Of a stretch of 64,000 nt of DNA, positions 51,723 to 61,648 are shown piece after piece. Made by a program: the position numbers and the translations under genes. Within the stretch, counting starts at the first letter, position 1, and each line of letters starts with the position of its first letter. Below the pieces are notes generated by a model. It saw only the letters and a list, made by a program, of their open reading frames with translations, was not told the origin of the DNA and ran no database searches. The stretch is from Intestinibaculum porci (lineage in GTDB: Bacteria > Bacillota_I > Bacilli_A > Erysipelotrichales > Coprobacillaceae): NCBI RefSeq assembly GCF_003925875.1, contig NZ_AP019309.1, forward strand, positions 992,001 to 1,056,000. Direction: 5' to 3'.

Positions 51723-52511
51723 ATGAATATATTAATGATCGGTGATGTCTTTGGCAAGACAGGACGTCGCCTTTTAAAAGAAGTTATGCCGACAATCGTC
51801 AAAGAGAGGTCTATTGATATGGTGATTGTCAATGGGGAAAATGTCACCCATGGCAAAGGCCTTAATCGTAATCATTATAATGAGCTCTGTGAGGATGGGG
51901 TCGACGTGATAACGATGGGCAACCATACGTATTCGAAAAAAGAATTATTTGATTATATTGACGACGCGGATCGTCTTGTGGTGCCGCTTAATCGACCACG
52001 CGCTTTGCCAGGGGTGGGCAGTCGTGTTGTTGAAAAACAGGGACGGAAGATTCGTGTCACGAATTTGCTCGGCCTGGCCTTTATGGATCCGAAGACGGCG
52101 AATCCGTTTGAAGTCATCGATGATCTTTTAGAAAATGATGATAGTGATATCCATATTGTCGATTTCCATGCGGAAGCGACAGCAGAAAAGCGTGCTTTTG
52201 CGATGTATGTCGATGGTCGCGTCGATGCAGTTTTGGGAACGCATACCCATGTGGCGACAGCTGATGAACGCTTATTGCCTAAAGGCACTGCTTTTATCAC
52301 TGATGTTGGGATGACCGGTCCTTATGATTCCGTCATTGGCTGTGAAGCGGAATCAATCATTGAACGAGATTTGAAAGGAATTATGACACCTTTTAAAGTT
52401 GTGGAAGATGTCGGACAGCTGCGGGGAGTCATTTTACATTTTAATAAGAAAAATCAGTGCACTGGCATTGAAAGAGTGACTGTAGATCCTGATCATCCAA
52501 TAAAAAGATAG
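51723..52511 (+). CDS. ymdB: YmdB-family metallophosphoesterase (2',3'-cyclic nucleotide phosphodiesterase)
   Basis: A 262-residue enzyme. Metal ligands lie in MIGDVFGKTGR (Asp8), NGEN, MGNHTY, FHAEAT and GTHTH, the complete YmdB set. Bacillus YmdB cleaves 2',3'-cyclic nucleotides and influences biofilm formation and RNA turnover. Its position right after rny is conserved from Bacillus to Mycoplasma relatives. AAAGGAG precedes the ATG. Confidence 0.95.
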   Translation: MNILMIGDVFGKTGRRLLKEVMPTIVKERSIDMVIVNGENVTHGKGLNRNHYNELCEDGVDVITMGNHTYSKKELFDYIDDADRLVVPLNRPRALPGVGSRVVEKQGRKIRVTNLLGLAFMDPKTANPFEVIDDLLENDDSDIHIVDFHAEATAEKRAFAMYVDGRVDAVLGTHTHVATADERLLPKGTAFITDVGMTGPYDSVIGCEAESIIERDLKGIMTPFKVVEDVGQLRGVILHFNKKNQCTGIERVTVDPDHPIKR

Positions 52512-52600
52512 TCTTTTATTTTAAAAATACCATACTTTTCTATTTCCTTTTTATGCTCAGCGGTATATAATGATAGCGAAAAGAGAAGGAGGATATGGTT

Positions 52601-52846
52601 ATGACCCATACAATTTATTTTCAGACAGCGCAGCCGCAGAAACTGATTGATTTCTTCGATGGTTACAAAGATGATCAGGTTTCCTGCAAATATGTCTCAA
52701 AGAAAGGCATTAAAGCCACATTCGAGGTAGAATCAGATTTGTCTGCTGAAGACGCTGCTTCCCACTGTAAAAGCGTTTTTAAAGCAACACCTGAAGGACA
52801 AGTTTTATACTTCTCCATTCAGCCAGCTTCATTCTTTGGCAAATAA
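52601..52846 (+). CDS. Small conserved-looking protein, unknown function
   Basis: An 81-residue soluble protein with alternating beta-alpha patterns (HTIYFQTAQPQKLIDFFDGY, ATFEVESDLSAEDAASHCKSVF, GQVLYFSIQPASFFG), possibly a small ferredoxin-like or ACT-like alpha-beta fold. No family recognised. It has its own TATAAT (52566-52571), an AAGGAGG eight bases before ATG 52601, and a terminator, so it is a genuine monocistronic gene. Spacing rejects the ATG at 52595. Confidence 0.75.
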   Translation: MTHTIYFQTAQPQKLIDFFDGYKDDQVSCKYVSKKGIKATFEVESDLSAEDAASHCKSVFKATPEGQVLYFSIQPASFFGK

Positions 52847-52853
52847 TGATAAG

Positions 52854-52877
52854 AAGATGAGCCCAGCTCATCTTTTT
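52854..52877 (+). terminator. Intrinsic terminator after the 81-residue gene
   Basis: A 9-bp stem AAGATGAGC / GCTCATCTT with a CCA loop and T tail. Confidence 0.92.
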
Positions 52878-52930
52878 GTTTGTTTTATCGTTATAATTTG
52901 ATATAATAGCATGACGAAAGTGAGGAAGTT

Positions 52931-54379
52931 ATGAAAAAAGATTATAGTGAATACTTTAAAGGTCCTTCTCTTAAAGATGCCCGTAAACGTTTTAAAGAAG
53001 ATGTCCACCATCTTGATAATGCGTTTGAAATTCCTCCTGATATGGTCGGGATTGGTAAGGGAAAGACATATTATATTAAAACCTATGGCTGTCAGGCCAA
53101 TGAACGTGATAGTGAAACCTTAGCCGGTATTCTTGAAATGATGGGTTATCAGCCCGATGATGATATTAAAGATGCCGATGTCGTTTTACTCAATACCTGC
53201 GCGGTACGTGAAAACGCTGAAGAAAAAGTCTTTGGCCGGATTGGTTACTTAAAGAATGTGAAAAGACAGAAACCGGATCTGATTTTTGGCGTCTGCGGCT
53301 GTATGGCTCAGGAAGAAGTGGTGGTTAACCGCATTCGTCAGAAGATGCCACAGGTCGATTTGATTTTCGGTACGCATAATATTCATCGTCTGCCGCAGCT
53401 TTTAAAAGCCGCAATGTTAGAAAAGGAAACTGTTACCGAAGTTTGGTCTAAAGAAGGCGATGTTATTGAAAACTTGCCAAGTCATCGTGCTAAAGATAAA
53501 AAGGCCTGGGTCAATATTATGTATGGCTGCAATAAATTCTGCACTTACTGTATTGTTCCTTATACCCGCGGGAAGGAACGTTCTCGTTTAATGGAAGATG
53601 TTTTGGCGGAAGTGAATGACTTAAAAGATCATGGCTATCTGGAAGTGAATTTACTTGGTCAGAATGTCAATAGCTATGGTAAGGATTTAGATTTAGGTTA
53701 TGACTTTGCCACCTTATTAGCGGAAGTAGCGAAGACAGGCATTCCAAGAATTCGTTTTATGACTTCACATCCATGGGATTTCAGTGAAGAAATGTTAAAG
53801 GTGATTGCGCAGTATGACAATATTATGCCATACATTCATTTACCAGCGCAGTCAGGCTCTTCAGAAGTCTTAAAGCTGATGGGACGTCAGTATACGCGTG
53901 AGTCTTATTTGGCTTTATTTGATAAGATCAAGGAAATTATTCCTAATGTGGCCGTGACGACCGATATCATTGTTGGTTTCCCAAATGAAACGGAAGAGCA
54001 GTTTGAAGAAACCTTATCCCTTTTTGATCACTGTCAGTATGACTTAGCTTATACCTTTGTTTATTCGCCAAGAGCCGGCACTCCAGCCGCGAAGATGGAA
54101 GACAATATTCCGATGAAAGAAAAGGAAGAACGTCTTCAGCGCTTAAATGAAAAGGTGAATTACTATGCGCATAAGGCTAATGAAAAATATTTAGGGACAA
54201 TTCAGAAAGTCTTAGTTGATGGTCCGAGCCGTAAGAATCCTGATACCTTAGCTGGTTATACCGAAACCAATAAAGTCGTGAACTTTAAAGGGAACCCTGA
54301 TCATATCGGCCAGATCGTCAATGTGAAAATCAATGAAATTCGTACCTGGTCATTAGATGGTGAAGAAGTTGACGAGTAA
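52931..54379 (+). CDS. miaB: tRNA-2-methylthio-N6-dimethylallyladenosine synthase MiaB
   Basis: A 482-residue radical SAM methylthiotransferase that converts i6A37 to ms2i6A37. The N-terminal UPF0004 domain has its three cysteines in [18 protein letters not shown] and GVCGCMAQE; the radical SAM cysteines are C-x3-C-x2-C in [16 protein letters not shown]; a TRAM domain closes the protein ([13 protein letters not shown]). The prenyl donor step enzyme MiaA is encoded at 60719. It overlaps ricA by 23 bases. Confidence 0.97.
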   Translation: MKKDYSEYFKGPSLKDARKRFKEDVHHLDNAFEIPPDMVGIGKGKTYYIKTYGCQANERDSETLAGILEMMGYQPDDDIKDADVVLLNTCAVRENAEEKVFGRIGYLKNVKRQKPDLIFGVCGCMAQEEVVVNRIRQKMPQVDLIFGTHNIHRLPQLLKAAMLEKETVTEVWSKEGDVIENLPSHRAKDKKAWVNIMYGCNKFCTYCIVPYTRGKERSRLMEDVLAEVNDLKDHGYLEVNLLGQNVNSYGKDLDLGYDFATLLAEVAKTGIPRIRFMTSHPWDFSEEMLKVIAQYDNIMPYIHLPAQSGSSEVLKLMGRQYTRESYLALFDKIKEIIPNVAVTTDIIVGFPNETEEQFEETLSLFDHCQYDLAYTFVYSPRAGTPAAKMEDNIPMKEKEERLQRLNEKVNYYAHKANEKYLGTIQKVLVDGPSRKNPDTLAGYTETNKVVNFKGNPDHIGQIVNVKINEIRTWSLDGEEVDE

Positions 54380-54698
54380 GGAGGCTGCGTTAGCGCTCAA
54401 TGCCTATTTACGCAAGGAGCCAGTGATTCAGGAATATCAGCGCTATGAAGCAGCGCTTAAAAAACATCCTGAGCTCGCTAAGGCTGAGGAAGAGCTGAAA
54501 GCGATGCAGAAGCAGTTAATTGCTTTAAAGGCGAAAGATCAGCTAGATCTTTCGTTAGAACAGGATTATGCGAGATTAAAAAAGCAGTTTTATGAAAATC
54601 CTTTAGTGGTCAATTACATGGCTTTAAAAGAAGAAGTCAATGATTTGCTGGTAAATGTCGAAAGTTTACTTAATGAAGGATTAAATAGTACTGATTAG
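54357..54698 (+). CDS. ricA: YlbF/YmcA-family protein, RicA-like
   Basis: A 113-residue all-helical protein of the YlbF/YmcA (Com_YlbF) family: [22 protein letters not shown], then a coiled-coil central helix and [20 protein letters not shown]. In Bacillus YmcA (RicA) with YlbF and YaaT forms the Fe-S 'Y-complex' that directs RNase Y to mature operon mRNAs; ymcA follows miaB there as well. The cysteines that hold the cluster in Bacillus are not seen here. The start is uncertain: ATG 54357 has no clear site, and TTG 54369 follows GGTGAAG. Confidence 0.85.
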   Translation: MVKKLTSKEAALALNAYLRKEPVIQEYQRYEAALKKHPELAKAEEELKAMQKQLIALKAKDQLDLSLEQDYARLKKQFYENPLVVNYMALKEEVNDLLVNVESLLNEGLNSTD

Positions 54699-54719
54699 GG
54701 CGACACTTGTCGCCCTTTT
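54698..54719 (+). terminator. Intrinsic terminator after ricA
   Basis: An 8-bp stem GGGCGACA / TGTCGCCC and a short T tail. Confidence 0.88.
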
Positions 54720-54750
54720 ATGCGTGATTTTGAGAGTTCTTGAAAATATG

Positions 54751-54779
54751 TTGACGATGCTGAGATAAATTTATATAAT
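54751..54779 (+). promoter_or_regulatory. guaB promoter
   Basis: TTGACG (54751-54756) and TATAAT (54774-54779) with a 17-base spacer, close to consensus. Confidence 0.88.
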
Positions 54780-54808
54780 GGATTAAATTTATTTAAAGGA
54801 GAACAAAC

Positions 54809-56317
54809 ATGGCATACTATTATGATGAACCATCTCATACTTTTAGTGAATACTTACTTGTACCAGGATACTCTAGTGCAGAATGTATTCCGTCAAATGT
54901 GAGTTTAAAAACACCTTTGGTGAAATTCAAAAAAGGTGAAGAACCAGCATTATCTTTAAACATTCCTCTTGTATCAGCAGTGATGCAGGCTGTATCTGAT
55001 GACCGTATGGCTGTTGCCCTCGCTAAAGAAGGCGGTGTCTCATTCATTTATGGATCGCAGAGCATTGAATCACAGGCGGCTATGGTAAGACGCGTAAAGA
55101 ACTATAAAGCCGGTTTTGTAACCAGTGATTCTAACTTAAGTGCAAATGATACCTTAGCGGATGTTTTAGCATTAAAAGAAAAAACCGGTCATTCGACAAT
55201 GGCTGTTACTGAAGACGGAACTCCTAATGGTAAATTAATTGGGATTGTCACAGGTCGTGATTATCGTATCTCACGTATGTCTCGTGATGAAAAAGTTGTT
55301 GATTTTATGACCCCTTTTGATCGGTTAATTACAGCACCTAAAGATGTTACCTTAAAAGAAGCCAATGATATTATCTGGGATCATAAGCTGAACGCTTTAC
55401 CAATCGTTGATGAAAACCAGAGATTATTATATTTTGTTTTCAGAAAAGACTATGAATCAAAGAAAAATAACCCTAATGAATTATTAGATGAAAAGAAACG
55501 TTATATCGTTGGGGCTGGGATCAATACCCGTGACTATGCTGAGCGTGTGCCAGCGTTAGTTGAAGCCGGCGTTGATATCTTATGTATCGACTCATCAGAA
55601 GGTTATTCAGAATGGCAGCGTATGACTTTAGCATGGATTCGTGAACATTATGGTGATCGTGTAAAAGTCGGTGCTGGTAACGTTGTTGACGGTGAAGGTT
55701 TCCGTTTCTTAGCGGAAGCTGGGGCAGACTTCGTCAAGATCGGGATCGGCGGCGGTTCTATTTGTATCACGCGTGAAACCAAAGGGATTGGCCGTGGTCA
55801 GGCGACCGCTACTATTGACGTGGCTAAAGAAAGAGATAAGTATTTTGAAGAAACCGGTATCTATGTTCCAATCTGTTCAGATGGCGGCATCGTTTACGAT
55901 TATCATATGACATTAGCGTTAGCGATGGGGTCAGATTTCATCATGTTAGGTCGTTATTTCTCACGTTTTGATGAATCACCAACTAATAAAGTTATGGTTA
56001 ATGGTCAGTATATGAAAGAATACTGGGGCGAAGGTAGTGCCCGTGCTCGTAACTGGCAGCGTTATGACTTAGGCGGCGATAAGAAGTTATCCTTTGTAGA
56101 AGGGGTTGACTCTTATGTACCTTATGCCGGCTCTTTAAAAGATAACGTAGCTTTATCATTAAGCAAGATGAAACATACAATGTGTAACTGTGGTGCTTTA
56201 ACAATTAAAGAATTACAGAAGAAAGCGAAGATTACTTTAGTATCTGCCACTTCAATTGTGGAAGGCGGCGCTCATGACGTCTTATTAAAAGACTCAACAC
56301 CAAATCAGAATCAATAA
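54809..56317 (+). CDS. guaB: IMP dehydrogenase
   Basis: A 502-residue enzyme oxidising IMP to XMP, the first committed step of GMP synthesis. Residues about 100-220 are a CBS pair, inserted in the TIM barrel. The catalytic cysteine is in [11 protein letters not shown] and the flap has [11 protein letters not shown] with the Arg-Tyr pair of the dehydrogenase. The C-terminal [10 protein letters not shown] and [10 protein letters not shown] follow. From memory the sequence resembles the Tritrichomonas foetus enzyme (503 residues) more than typical Bacillus GuaB. Monocistronic with strong signals. Confidence 0.95.
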   Translation: MAYYYDEPSHTFSEYLLVPGYSSAECIPSNVSLKTPLVKFKKGEEPALSLNIPLVSAVMQAVSDDRMAVALAKEGGVSFIYGSQSIESQAAMVRRVKNYKAGFVTSDSNLSANDTLADVLALKEKTGHSTMAVTEDGTPNGKLIGIVTGRDYRISRMSRDEKVVDFMTPFDRLITAPKDVTLKEANDIIWDHKLNALPIVDENQRLLYFVFRKDYESKKNNPNELLDEKKRYIVGAGINTRDYAERVPALVEAGVDILCIDSSEGYSEWQRMTLAWIREHYGDRVKVGAGNVVDGEGFRFLAEAGADFVKIGIGGGSICITRETKGIGRGQATATIDVAKERDKYFEETGIYVPICSDGGIVYDYHMTLALAMGSDFIMLGRYFSRFDESPTNKVMVNGQYMKEYWGEGSARARNWQRYDLGGDKKLSFVEGVDSYVPYAGSLKDNVALSLSKMKHTMCNCGALTIKELQKKAKITLVSATSIVEGGAHDVLLKDSTPNQNQ

Positions 56318-56323
56318 ATCGAC

Positions 56324-56347
56324 AAAAGGGGTTTTGCCCCTTTTTTT
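56324..56347 (+). terminator. Intrinsic terminator after guaB
   Basis: An 8-bp stem AAAAGGGG / CCCCTTTT with a T tail. Confidence 0.92.
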
Positions 56348-56390
56348 CGCTTTTTGTGCTATAATAGGTCGGCATAGGAGGAAAACACAT

Positions 56391-58904
56391 ATGGCTAAGA
56401 AAAAAGAAAAATACTCACCCATGATGACAAAATATCTTGAATTAAAAAAGGATTATCAGGATGCCATTGTCTTTTATCGGTTAGGAGATTTTTATGAAAT
56501 GTTCTTTGATGATGCGATTACGGCATCAAAAGAGCTTAATCTCGCCTTGACGGGTAAAAATGCGGGAGTCAAGGAGCGCGTGCCTATGTGTGGTGTTCCT
56601 TTTCATTCCGCGACGACGTATATTGAAGACTTAGTGAAGAAGGGCCACAAAGTCGTGATCGTGGAACAGTTAGAAGATCCGAAACAGGCGAAAGGCTTAG
56701 TTGAACGCGGCGTCGTTCAGATTGTCACGCCAGGGACGATTATGGATTTAAAGCTTAATGAAAAAGTCAATCATTTTATTGGTGCTTTAGGAATCTTTGA
56801 TTTTTGTTATACATTAGCGTATGCCGATATTTCAACCGGTGAATTTTATTGCATGAATCTTGAAAAAGATGAACGTGTTTTACGCAACCAGATCCGCACC
56901 TTAGATCTTAAGGAATTAGTCGTTAATGATGATTTCGCAGATGATTCATTAATGGTTACGCATTATGATAATGAGCATATGAGTGATCGCTATAAGAAAC
57001 TTTTTGAAGAGGTCAATGATTTAAAAGAAATCAAAGTGGCGGTGAATTTATTGAATTATATGTTAGAGACGCAAAAGCGTGACTTAGACTATATTCAGCC
57101 GCTTGCCGAAGTGCGGCAGAGTGACTATGTGACAATGGATCCCTCGACGAAAAAATCATTAGAATTAACAAAGTCTTTAAGCGGTGATAAATATGGTTCT
57201 CTGTTATGGTTATTAGATCATACGCATAGTGCCATGGGCGGGCGCATGTTAAAAAACTGGATTGAAAATCCATTACTTGATCAAAAACAGATTATGCAGC
57301 GTTTAGATATGGTTGAGATCTTCGTCAATAACTTTATTGAACGAGAAACCATAATCAATATGATCAAAGAAGTGTATGATTTAGAGAAACTCGCCTCCCG
57401 GATTGCTTTTGGCAATGTCAATGCGCGTGATCTCAAATGGATTGCCTCATCGTTAAAGATTATTCCTGAGATTCGTCATCAGCTTTATGCGCTTAATGAT
57501 CCCGTCCTTAATCAGCTCGCTGAGCAGCTTGTTGATTTATCACCGATTACGCAAATTATTGACGATGCCATTATCGATAACCCGCCATTAGTTATTAAGG
57601 AAGGGAATATTATTAAACAAGGTTATTCGGCGGAATTAGATGAATATCGTGATCTCAAAGCCAATGGTCAGAAATGGCTGACGGAATTTGAAGAAAAAGA
57701 AAAAGAGCGTACGGGTATTTCTAAATTGAAGATTGGTTATAATAGGGTCTTTGGTTACTATATTGAAATTACGAAAAGTCAGCTCAATATGGTTAAAGAT
57801 GAATTCCAGTATACCCGTAAGCAGTCTCTATCCAACGCTGAACGTTTTATTACTCCCGAGTTAAAGGAGATGGAAGATAAAATTCTTTCAGCTCAGGATC
57901 GCATTGTCTCATTAGAATATGAGATTTTCTCACAAGTGCGTCAGTATATTAAGGGTTATGTTCATCAGATGCAGGATGTCGCGAAAGTGGTCGCGCGTTT
58001 AGACTGTTATACTGCGTTAGCTGCTTTAGCCGCAAAAAATGGCTATATGCGTCCGACTTTCAATGATGATCATCGTATTGATATCGTCGATGGCCGTCAT
58101 CCCGTTGTCGAGGAAGTCATTTCTCGCCAGAATTATATTGCCAATGACTGTCATTTAGATGCGAAGGCGAACATTATGTTAATCACCGGTCCTAATATGG
58201 GAGGGAAATCCACTTATATGAGACAGGTTGTTTTAACGGCTATTATGGCCCAGATTGGGTCCTTTGTCCCAGCAAAAAAAGCAAATTTGCCAATCTTTGA
58301 TCAGATCTTTACCCGCATTGGCGCATCGGATGATTTGGTTTCTGGGCAGTCAACTTTCATGGTGGAAATGTTAGAAGCTAATAATGCTTTGCGTTATGCA
58401 ACTGAAAATTCTCTGATTATCTTTGATGAAATTGGCCGTGGCACAGCCACTTATGATGGGATGGCATTAGCCCAGGGGATTATTGAATACATTGCTCATC
58501 ATATTCATGCTTTAACGCTTTTTTCAACCCATTATCATGAATTAACCTTAATGAATGAAAATGAAGGGGTAAAAAATGTTCATGCCAGTGCCGATGTTTC
58601 CCATGATACGATCAAGTTCCTCTATAAGATTCAAGCTGGAGCAACGGGGGAATCTTATGGGATCAACGTCGCAAAATTAGCGAAGCTGCCAGATGAAGTG
58701 ATTAATAGCGCTAATGTGATTTTACAGTCATTACTCAATAACTCCCAAGTGAGTGAGACACTCCATCAGGTGAAAAAGCAAACAGTTGTTGTGCAAAAAG
58801 AAAGTGAAGTGGAAAAGGCTTTAGCAGCCATTGATCCGATGCAGCTTTCACCAATCGACGCTTTATCAACATTAATTGAACTCAAAAAATTATTACCAGA
58901 ATAA
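56391..58904 (+). CDS. mutS: DNA mismatch repair protein MutS
   Basis: An 837-residue mismatch-recognition ATPase. The mismatch-reading motif FYRLGDFYEMFFDDA (Phe-x-Glu) is near residues 26-40, the P-loop GPNMGGKSTYMRQ near 602, DEIGRGTATYDG and STHYHEL follow. The C-terminal helix-turn-helix dimer region is present. ATG 56391 is fixed by TAGGAGG; a more upstream start lies in the guaB terminator. It is ten bases before mutL. Confidence 0.97.
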   Translation: MAKKKEKYSPMMTKYLELKKDYQDAIVFYRLGDFYEMFFDDAITASKELNLALTGKNAGVKERVPMCGVPFHSATTYIEDLVKKGHKVVIVEQLEDPKQAKGLVERGVVQIVTPGTIMDLKLNEKVNHFIGALGIFDFCYTLAYADISTGEFYCMNLEKDERVLRNQIRTLDLKELVVNDDFADDSLMVTHYDNEHMSDRYKKLFEEVNDLKEIKVAVNLLNYMLETQKRDLDYIQPLAEVRQSDYVTMDPSTKKSLELTKSLSGDKYGSLLWLLDHTHSAMGGRMLKNWIENPLLDQKQIMQRLDMVEIFVNNFIERETIINMIKEVYDLEKLASRIAFGNVNARDLKWIASSLKIIPEIRHQLYALNDPVLNQLAEQLVDLSPITQIIDDAIIDNPPLVIKEGNIIKQGYSAELDEYRDLKANGQKWLTEFEEKEKERTGISKLKIGYNRVFGYYIEITKSQLNMVKDEFQYTRKQSLSNAERFITPELKEMEDKILSAQDRIVSLEYEIFSQVRQYIKGYVHQMQDVAKVVARLDCYTALAALAAKNGYMRPTFNDDHRIDIVDGRHPVVEEVISRQNYIANDCHLDAKANIMLITGPNMGGKSTYMRQVVLTAIMAQIGSFVPAKKANLPIFDQIFTRIGASDDLVSGQSTFMVEMLEANNALRYATENSLIIFDEIGRGTATYDGMALAQGIIEYIAHHIHALTLFSTHYHELTLMNENEGVKNVHASADVSHDTIKFLYKIQAGATGESYGINVAKLAKLPDEVINSANVILQSLLNNSQVSETLHQVKKQTVVVQKESEVEKALAAIDPMQLSPIDALSTLIELKKLLPE

Positions 58905-58913
58905 GGAGGGCCT

Positions 58914-60713
58914 ATGGCAAAAATTCACCAGTTAGATACCAATACAGCCAATAAAATAGCCGCTGGGGAAGTCATTGAACGCCCTGCCAATGTCATTAAG
59001 GAATGCGTCGAAAATGCCATTGATGCCCAGGCGACGAAAATTGATGTCGAAGTGATTGAAGGCGGCAGTGTGCTCATGCGTATTACGGATAATGGCATCG
59101 GCATGGACAAAGATGATGCGCAAATGTGTTTTGCCCGTCATGCGACAAGTAAAATTACCGATGACCATGATCTCTTTAACATTACAACGTTAGGTTTCCG
59201 TGGTGAAGCGATTCCTTCCATTGCGTCTATTTCACTGTTTACTTTAGAGACCAGCGTGGGGGATGAAAAAGGGACCCGCGTCATTTATGAATTTGGTGTG
59301 AAAAAAAGCGTTGAAAGCTGTGCTTTAAATAAAGGAACCCGTATTACTGTTGAAAAAATTTTCCAAAATGTGCCAGCCAGACTCAAATATATGAAGAGTG
59401 TCAATACCGAGTTTGCGGCCATTTATACCTATATCGAGCGCTTATCTTTAGCGCATCCAGAGATTGCTTTTTCGCTCACGCATAATGGTAAAATGATTTA
59501 TGCGACGAATGGTCAAGGGAAGCTGTTAGAAGTGATTGCGACGATTTATGGGCTTAATATTGCAAAACATATGAAGAAATGCGATTTTGGAAATGAGGAA
59601 TTTACGATCACCGGCTATACGTCCGATGAAACCATTTCCCGCGCTTCGAAAAATCATATTATTACTTTAGTCAATCATCGCTATGTCAAAAACAAAAAAT
59701 CCATTGATGCTATCAATGAAGTCTATCGTGCTTATTTGATGAACAAACGCTATCCGATCACCGTCATTAATATTGAAGTAGATCCTTATTTGGTCGATGT
59801 GAATGTTCATCCCGCTAAATTAGAAGTGCGCTTTTCGAAGGAATCCTTGTTAAAGGAAATGATTACGGAAGGCTTTAATGAAGTCTTAGCCCCGCAAAGA
59901 GAAGAAGCGCCGTTAGAAGCAGCGTCGCCAAAAGTCTCTTTTGCGCCGAAAGAAGTGGCGACGCAGCTGCATTTCAAACTGCCGGAAGCAGAGGAAACGC
60001 CAAGTCTGATCAAGAAACCTGAGACTGCTTATGAAGAAAAGCAAGTTCCCAATATCAAGGTCAAAGAAGAGGCTCCGGTTTATCAAATGCCGCCTCAGCC
60101 TACCCATCAGGAAGAAAAGAAAGTCCTTAAACCGATGAAGGAAAAGATCTATGTCAAAGCGCAGCTGCAAGGCAGTTATATTGTCGGAGAAAATGAAAAA
60201 GGAATCTATCTGATTGATCAGAAACGAGCGATGGATAATATTGCTTATGAAAAATATAAAGAGGATCTCGCCCAAATGAAACCGGCTATGCAAGATCTGA
60301 TTGTGCCATTAATGTTTGAATTGCCAGCAAGTGAGTATTTGCTTTTAGAAGAGAAGAAAGACGATTTGCTTTCTTTAGGCATTGATTTACAGCCGATTTC
60401 CAAAAATACGTATTGTGTCCGCGCTCTGCCGCTATGGATGGATGATGTGGATGAGCAGGCTTTTATTGAAGATATGATACAGGTTTTAATTACCCAGGAT
60501 GATCCAGATCTGATTGCTTTGCGTGATCAGGCGCTGTTATCGCTTGCCAAGCATCAGAAGCTTGCTTATAACACTCATTTAAGTCAGTATGAAATGCAAA
60601 GCTTAGTGGATGAACTGATGCGTTGCAGCGATCCCTATCGGGATCTTAATAAACGGCAGGTCATTATTTTTAAAAGCAATTATGAACTTATGCAATTATT
60701 TAAGAAAGGATAG
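58914..60713 (+). CDS. mutL: DNA mismatch repair protein MutL, endonuclease motifs degenerate
   Basis: A 599-residue MutL. The GHKL ATPase domain is intact: KIAAGEVIERPANVIKE, ENAIDAQAT, DNGIGM, GFRGEAIPSI, and VDVNVHPAKLEVRF. A Pro/Glu-rich linker spans about 325-410. The C-terminal dimerisation domain aligns well with Bacillus MutL, but the metal-binding nuclease motifs are altered: DQHAAQER becomes DQKRAMDN (435-442), the SCKGSIKA block becomes LAKHQKLA (544-551), and CPHGRP is replaced near 575-582 (DLNKRQ). The protein probably lacks the endonuclease activity seen in other Firmicutes. AAGGAGG precedes ATG. Confidence 0.95.
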   Translation: MAKIHQLDTNTANKIAAGEVIERPANVIKECVENAIDAQATKIDVEVIEGGSVLMRITDNGIGMDKDDAQMCFARHATSKITDDHDLFNITTLGFRGEAIPSIASISLFTLETSVGDEKGTRVIYEFGVKKSVESCALNKGTRITVEKIFQNVPARLKYMKSVNTEFAAIYTYIERLSLAHPEIAFSLTHNGKMIYATNGQGKLLEVIATIYGLNIAKHMKKCDFGNEEFTITGYTSDETISRASKNHIITLVNHRYVKNKKSIDAINEVYRAYLMNKRYPITVINIEVDPYLVDVNVHPAKLEVRFSKESLLKEMITEGFNEVLAPQREEAPLEAASPKVSFAPKEVATQLHFKLPEAEETPSLIKKPETAYEEKQVPNIKVKEEAPVYQMPPQPTHQEEKKVLKPMKEKIYVKAQLQGSYIVGENEKGIYLIDQKRAMDNIAYEKYKEDLAQMKPAMQDLIVPLMFELPASEYLLLEEKKDDLLSLGIDLQPISKNTYCVRALPLWMDDVDEQAFIEDMIQVLITQDDPDLIALRDQALLSLAKHQKLAYNTHLSQYEMQSLVDELMRCSDPYRDLNKRQVIIFKSNYELMQLFKKG

Positions 60714-60718
60714 AGACT

Positions 60719-61648
60719 ATGCAGAAAGTCATCGTTATTGTCGGGCCAACGGCGGTTGGGAAAACCAAATGCGGCGTTGAGCTCGCCAAAAAATATCATG
60801 GAGAAGTCATTTCTGGCGACTCTATGCAAATATATCAGGGGATGGATATTGGAACCGCCAAGGTGACAAGAGAAGAAATGGATGGGGTTGTTCATCATCT
60901 CATTGATATTCGCACGCCTTTTGAAGAGTATAGCGTCAGTGATTTCCAGCAGGATGTCCGTCGTCTCATTGATGATATTCATGCGCGCGGCAAAATGCCG
61001 ATTATTGTCGGCGGCACGGGATTATATATTAAAGCCGCCCTTTATGATTATACTTTCGAAAAGAGCATCACCAATCCTCAGGCGATGGCGCAAAAATATC
61101 AGGATTATACAAATGCGCAGCTTTATGCACATTTACAGGAGATTGATCCGGGTGCCACTCGCAACATTCATCCGAATAATCGCCGTCGCGTTTTGCGGGC
61201 GATTGAAATCTATGAAACAACGGGTCATCGTAAAAGTGAGATTGAAGAAAAACAAAATCACCAAATGATTTATGATGCTTATCTGATTGGCTTAACGCTT
61301 CCTCGCGATGTCTTAGTAGAGCGCATTAACAAACGTGTCGATCTCATGATGGACATGGGTTTAGAGCAGGAAGTCAATAAACTGATAGCGCAAGGCGCGC
61401 ATGATCATTTACAGTCTATGCGCGGTATTGGTTATAAGGAGTGGTTCCCTTATTTTAAAGGAGCATGTGAGCGCAAAACAGTTATTGAACAGATTAAGAT
61501 CCATTCTCGCCAGTATGCGAAAAGACAGTATACTTGGTTTAATCACCAGATGAATGTGCACTGGTATGATGTCTTATTAGATCATTTTGATCAGACCTTA
61601 AACATGATAGAAGGAGATGTTGATTCATGGATAGCTTCGTCGATCTGA
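60719..61648 (+). CDS. miaA: tRNA dimethylallyltransferase MiaA
   Basis: A 309-residue prenyltransferase adding the dimethylallyl group to A37 of tRNAs reading UNN codons, the substrate step for MiaB. The P-loop GPTAVGKT is at residues 8-15, SGDSMQIYQGMDIGTAK near 34-50, VGGTGLYIKA near 98-107 and the tRNA-binding block RGIGYKEWFPYF near 239. It lies six bases after mutL and overlaps the next gene by 22 bases. Confidence 0.97.
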   Translation: MQKVIVIVGPTAVGKTKCGVELAKKYHGEVISGDSMQIYQGMDIGTAKVTREEMDGVVHHLIDIRTPFEEYSVSDFQQDVRRLIDDIHARGKMPIIVGGTGLYIKAALYDYTFEKSITNPQAMAQKYQDYTNAQLYAHLQEIDPGATRNIHPNNRRRVLRAIEIYETTGHRKSEIEEKQNHQMIYDAYLIGLTLPRDVLVERINKRVDLMMDMGLEQEVNKLIAQGAHDHLQSMRGIGYKEWFPYFKGACERKTVIEQIKIHSRQYAKRQYTWFNHQMNVHWYDVLLDHFDQTLNMIEGDVDSWIASSI

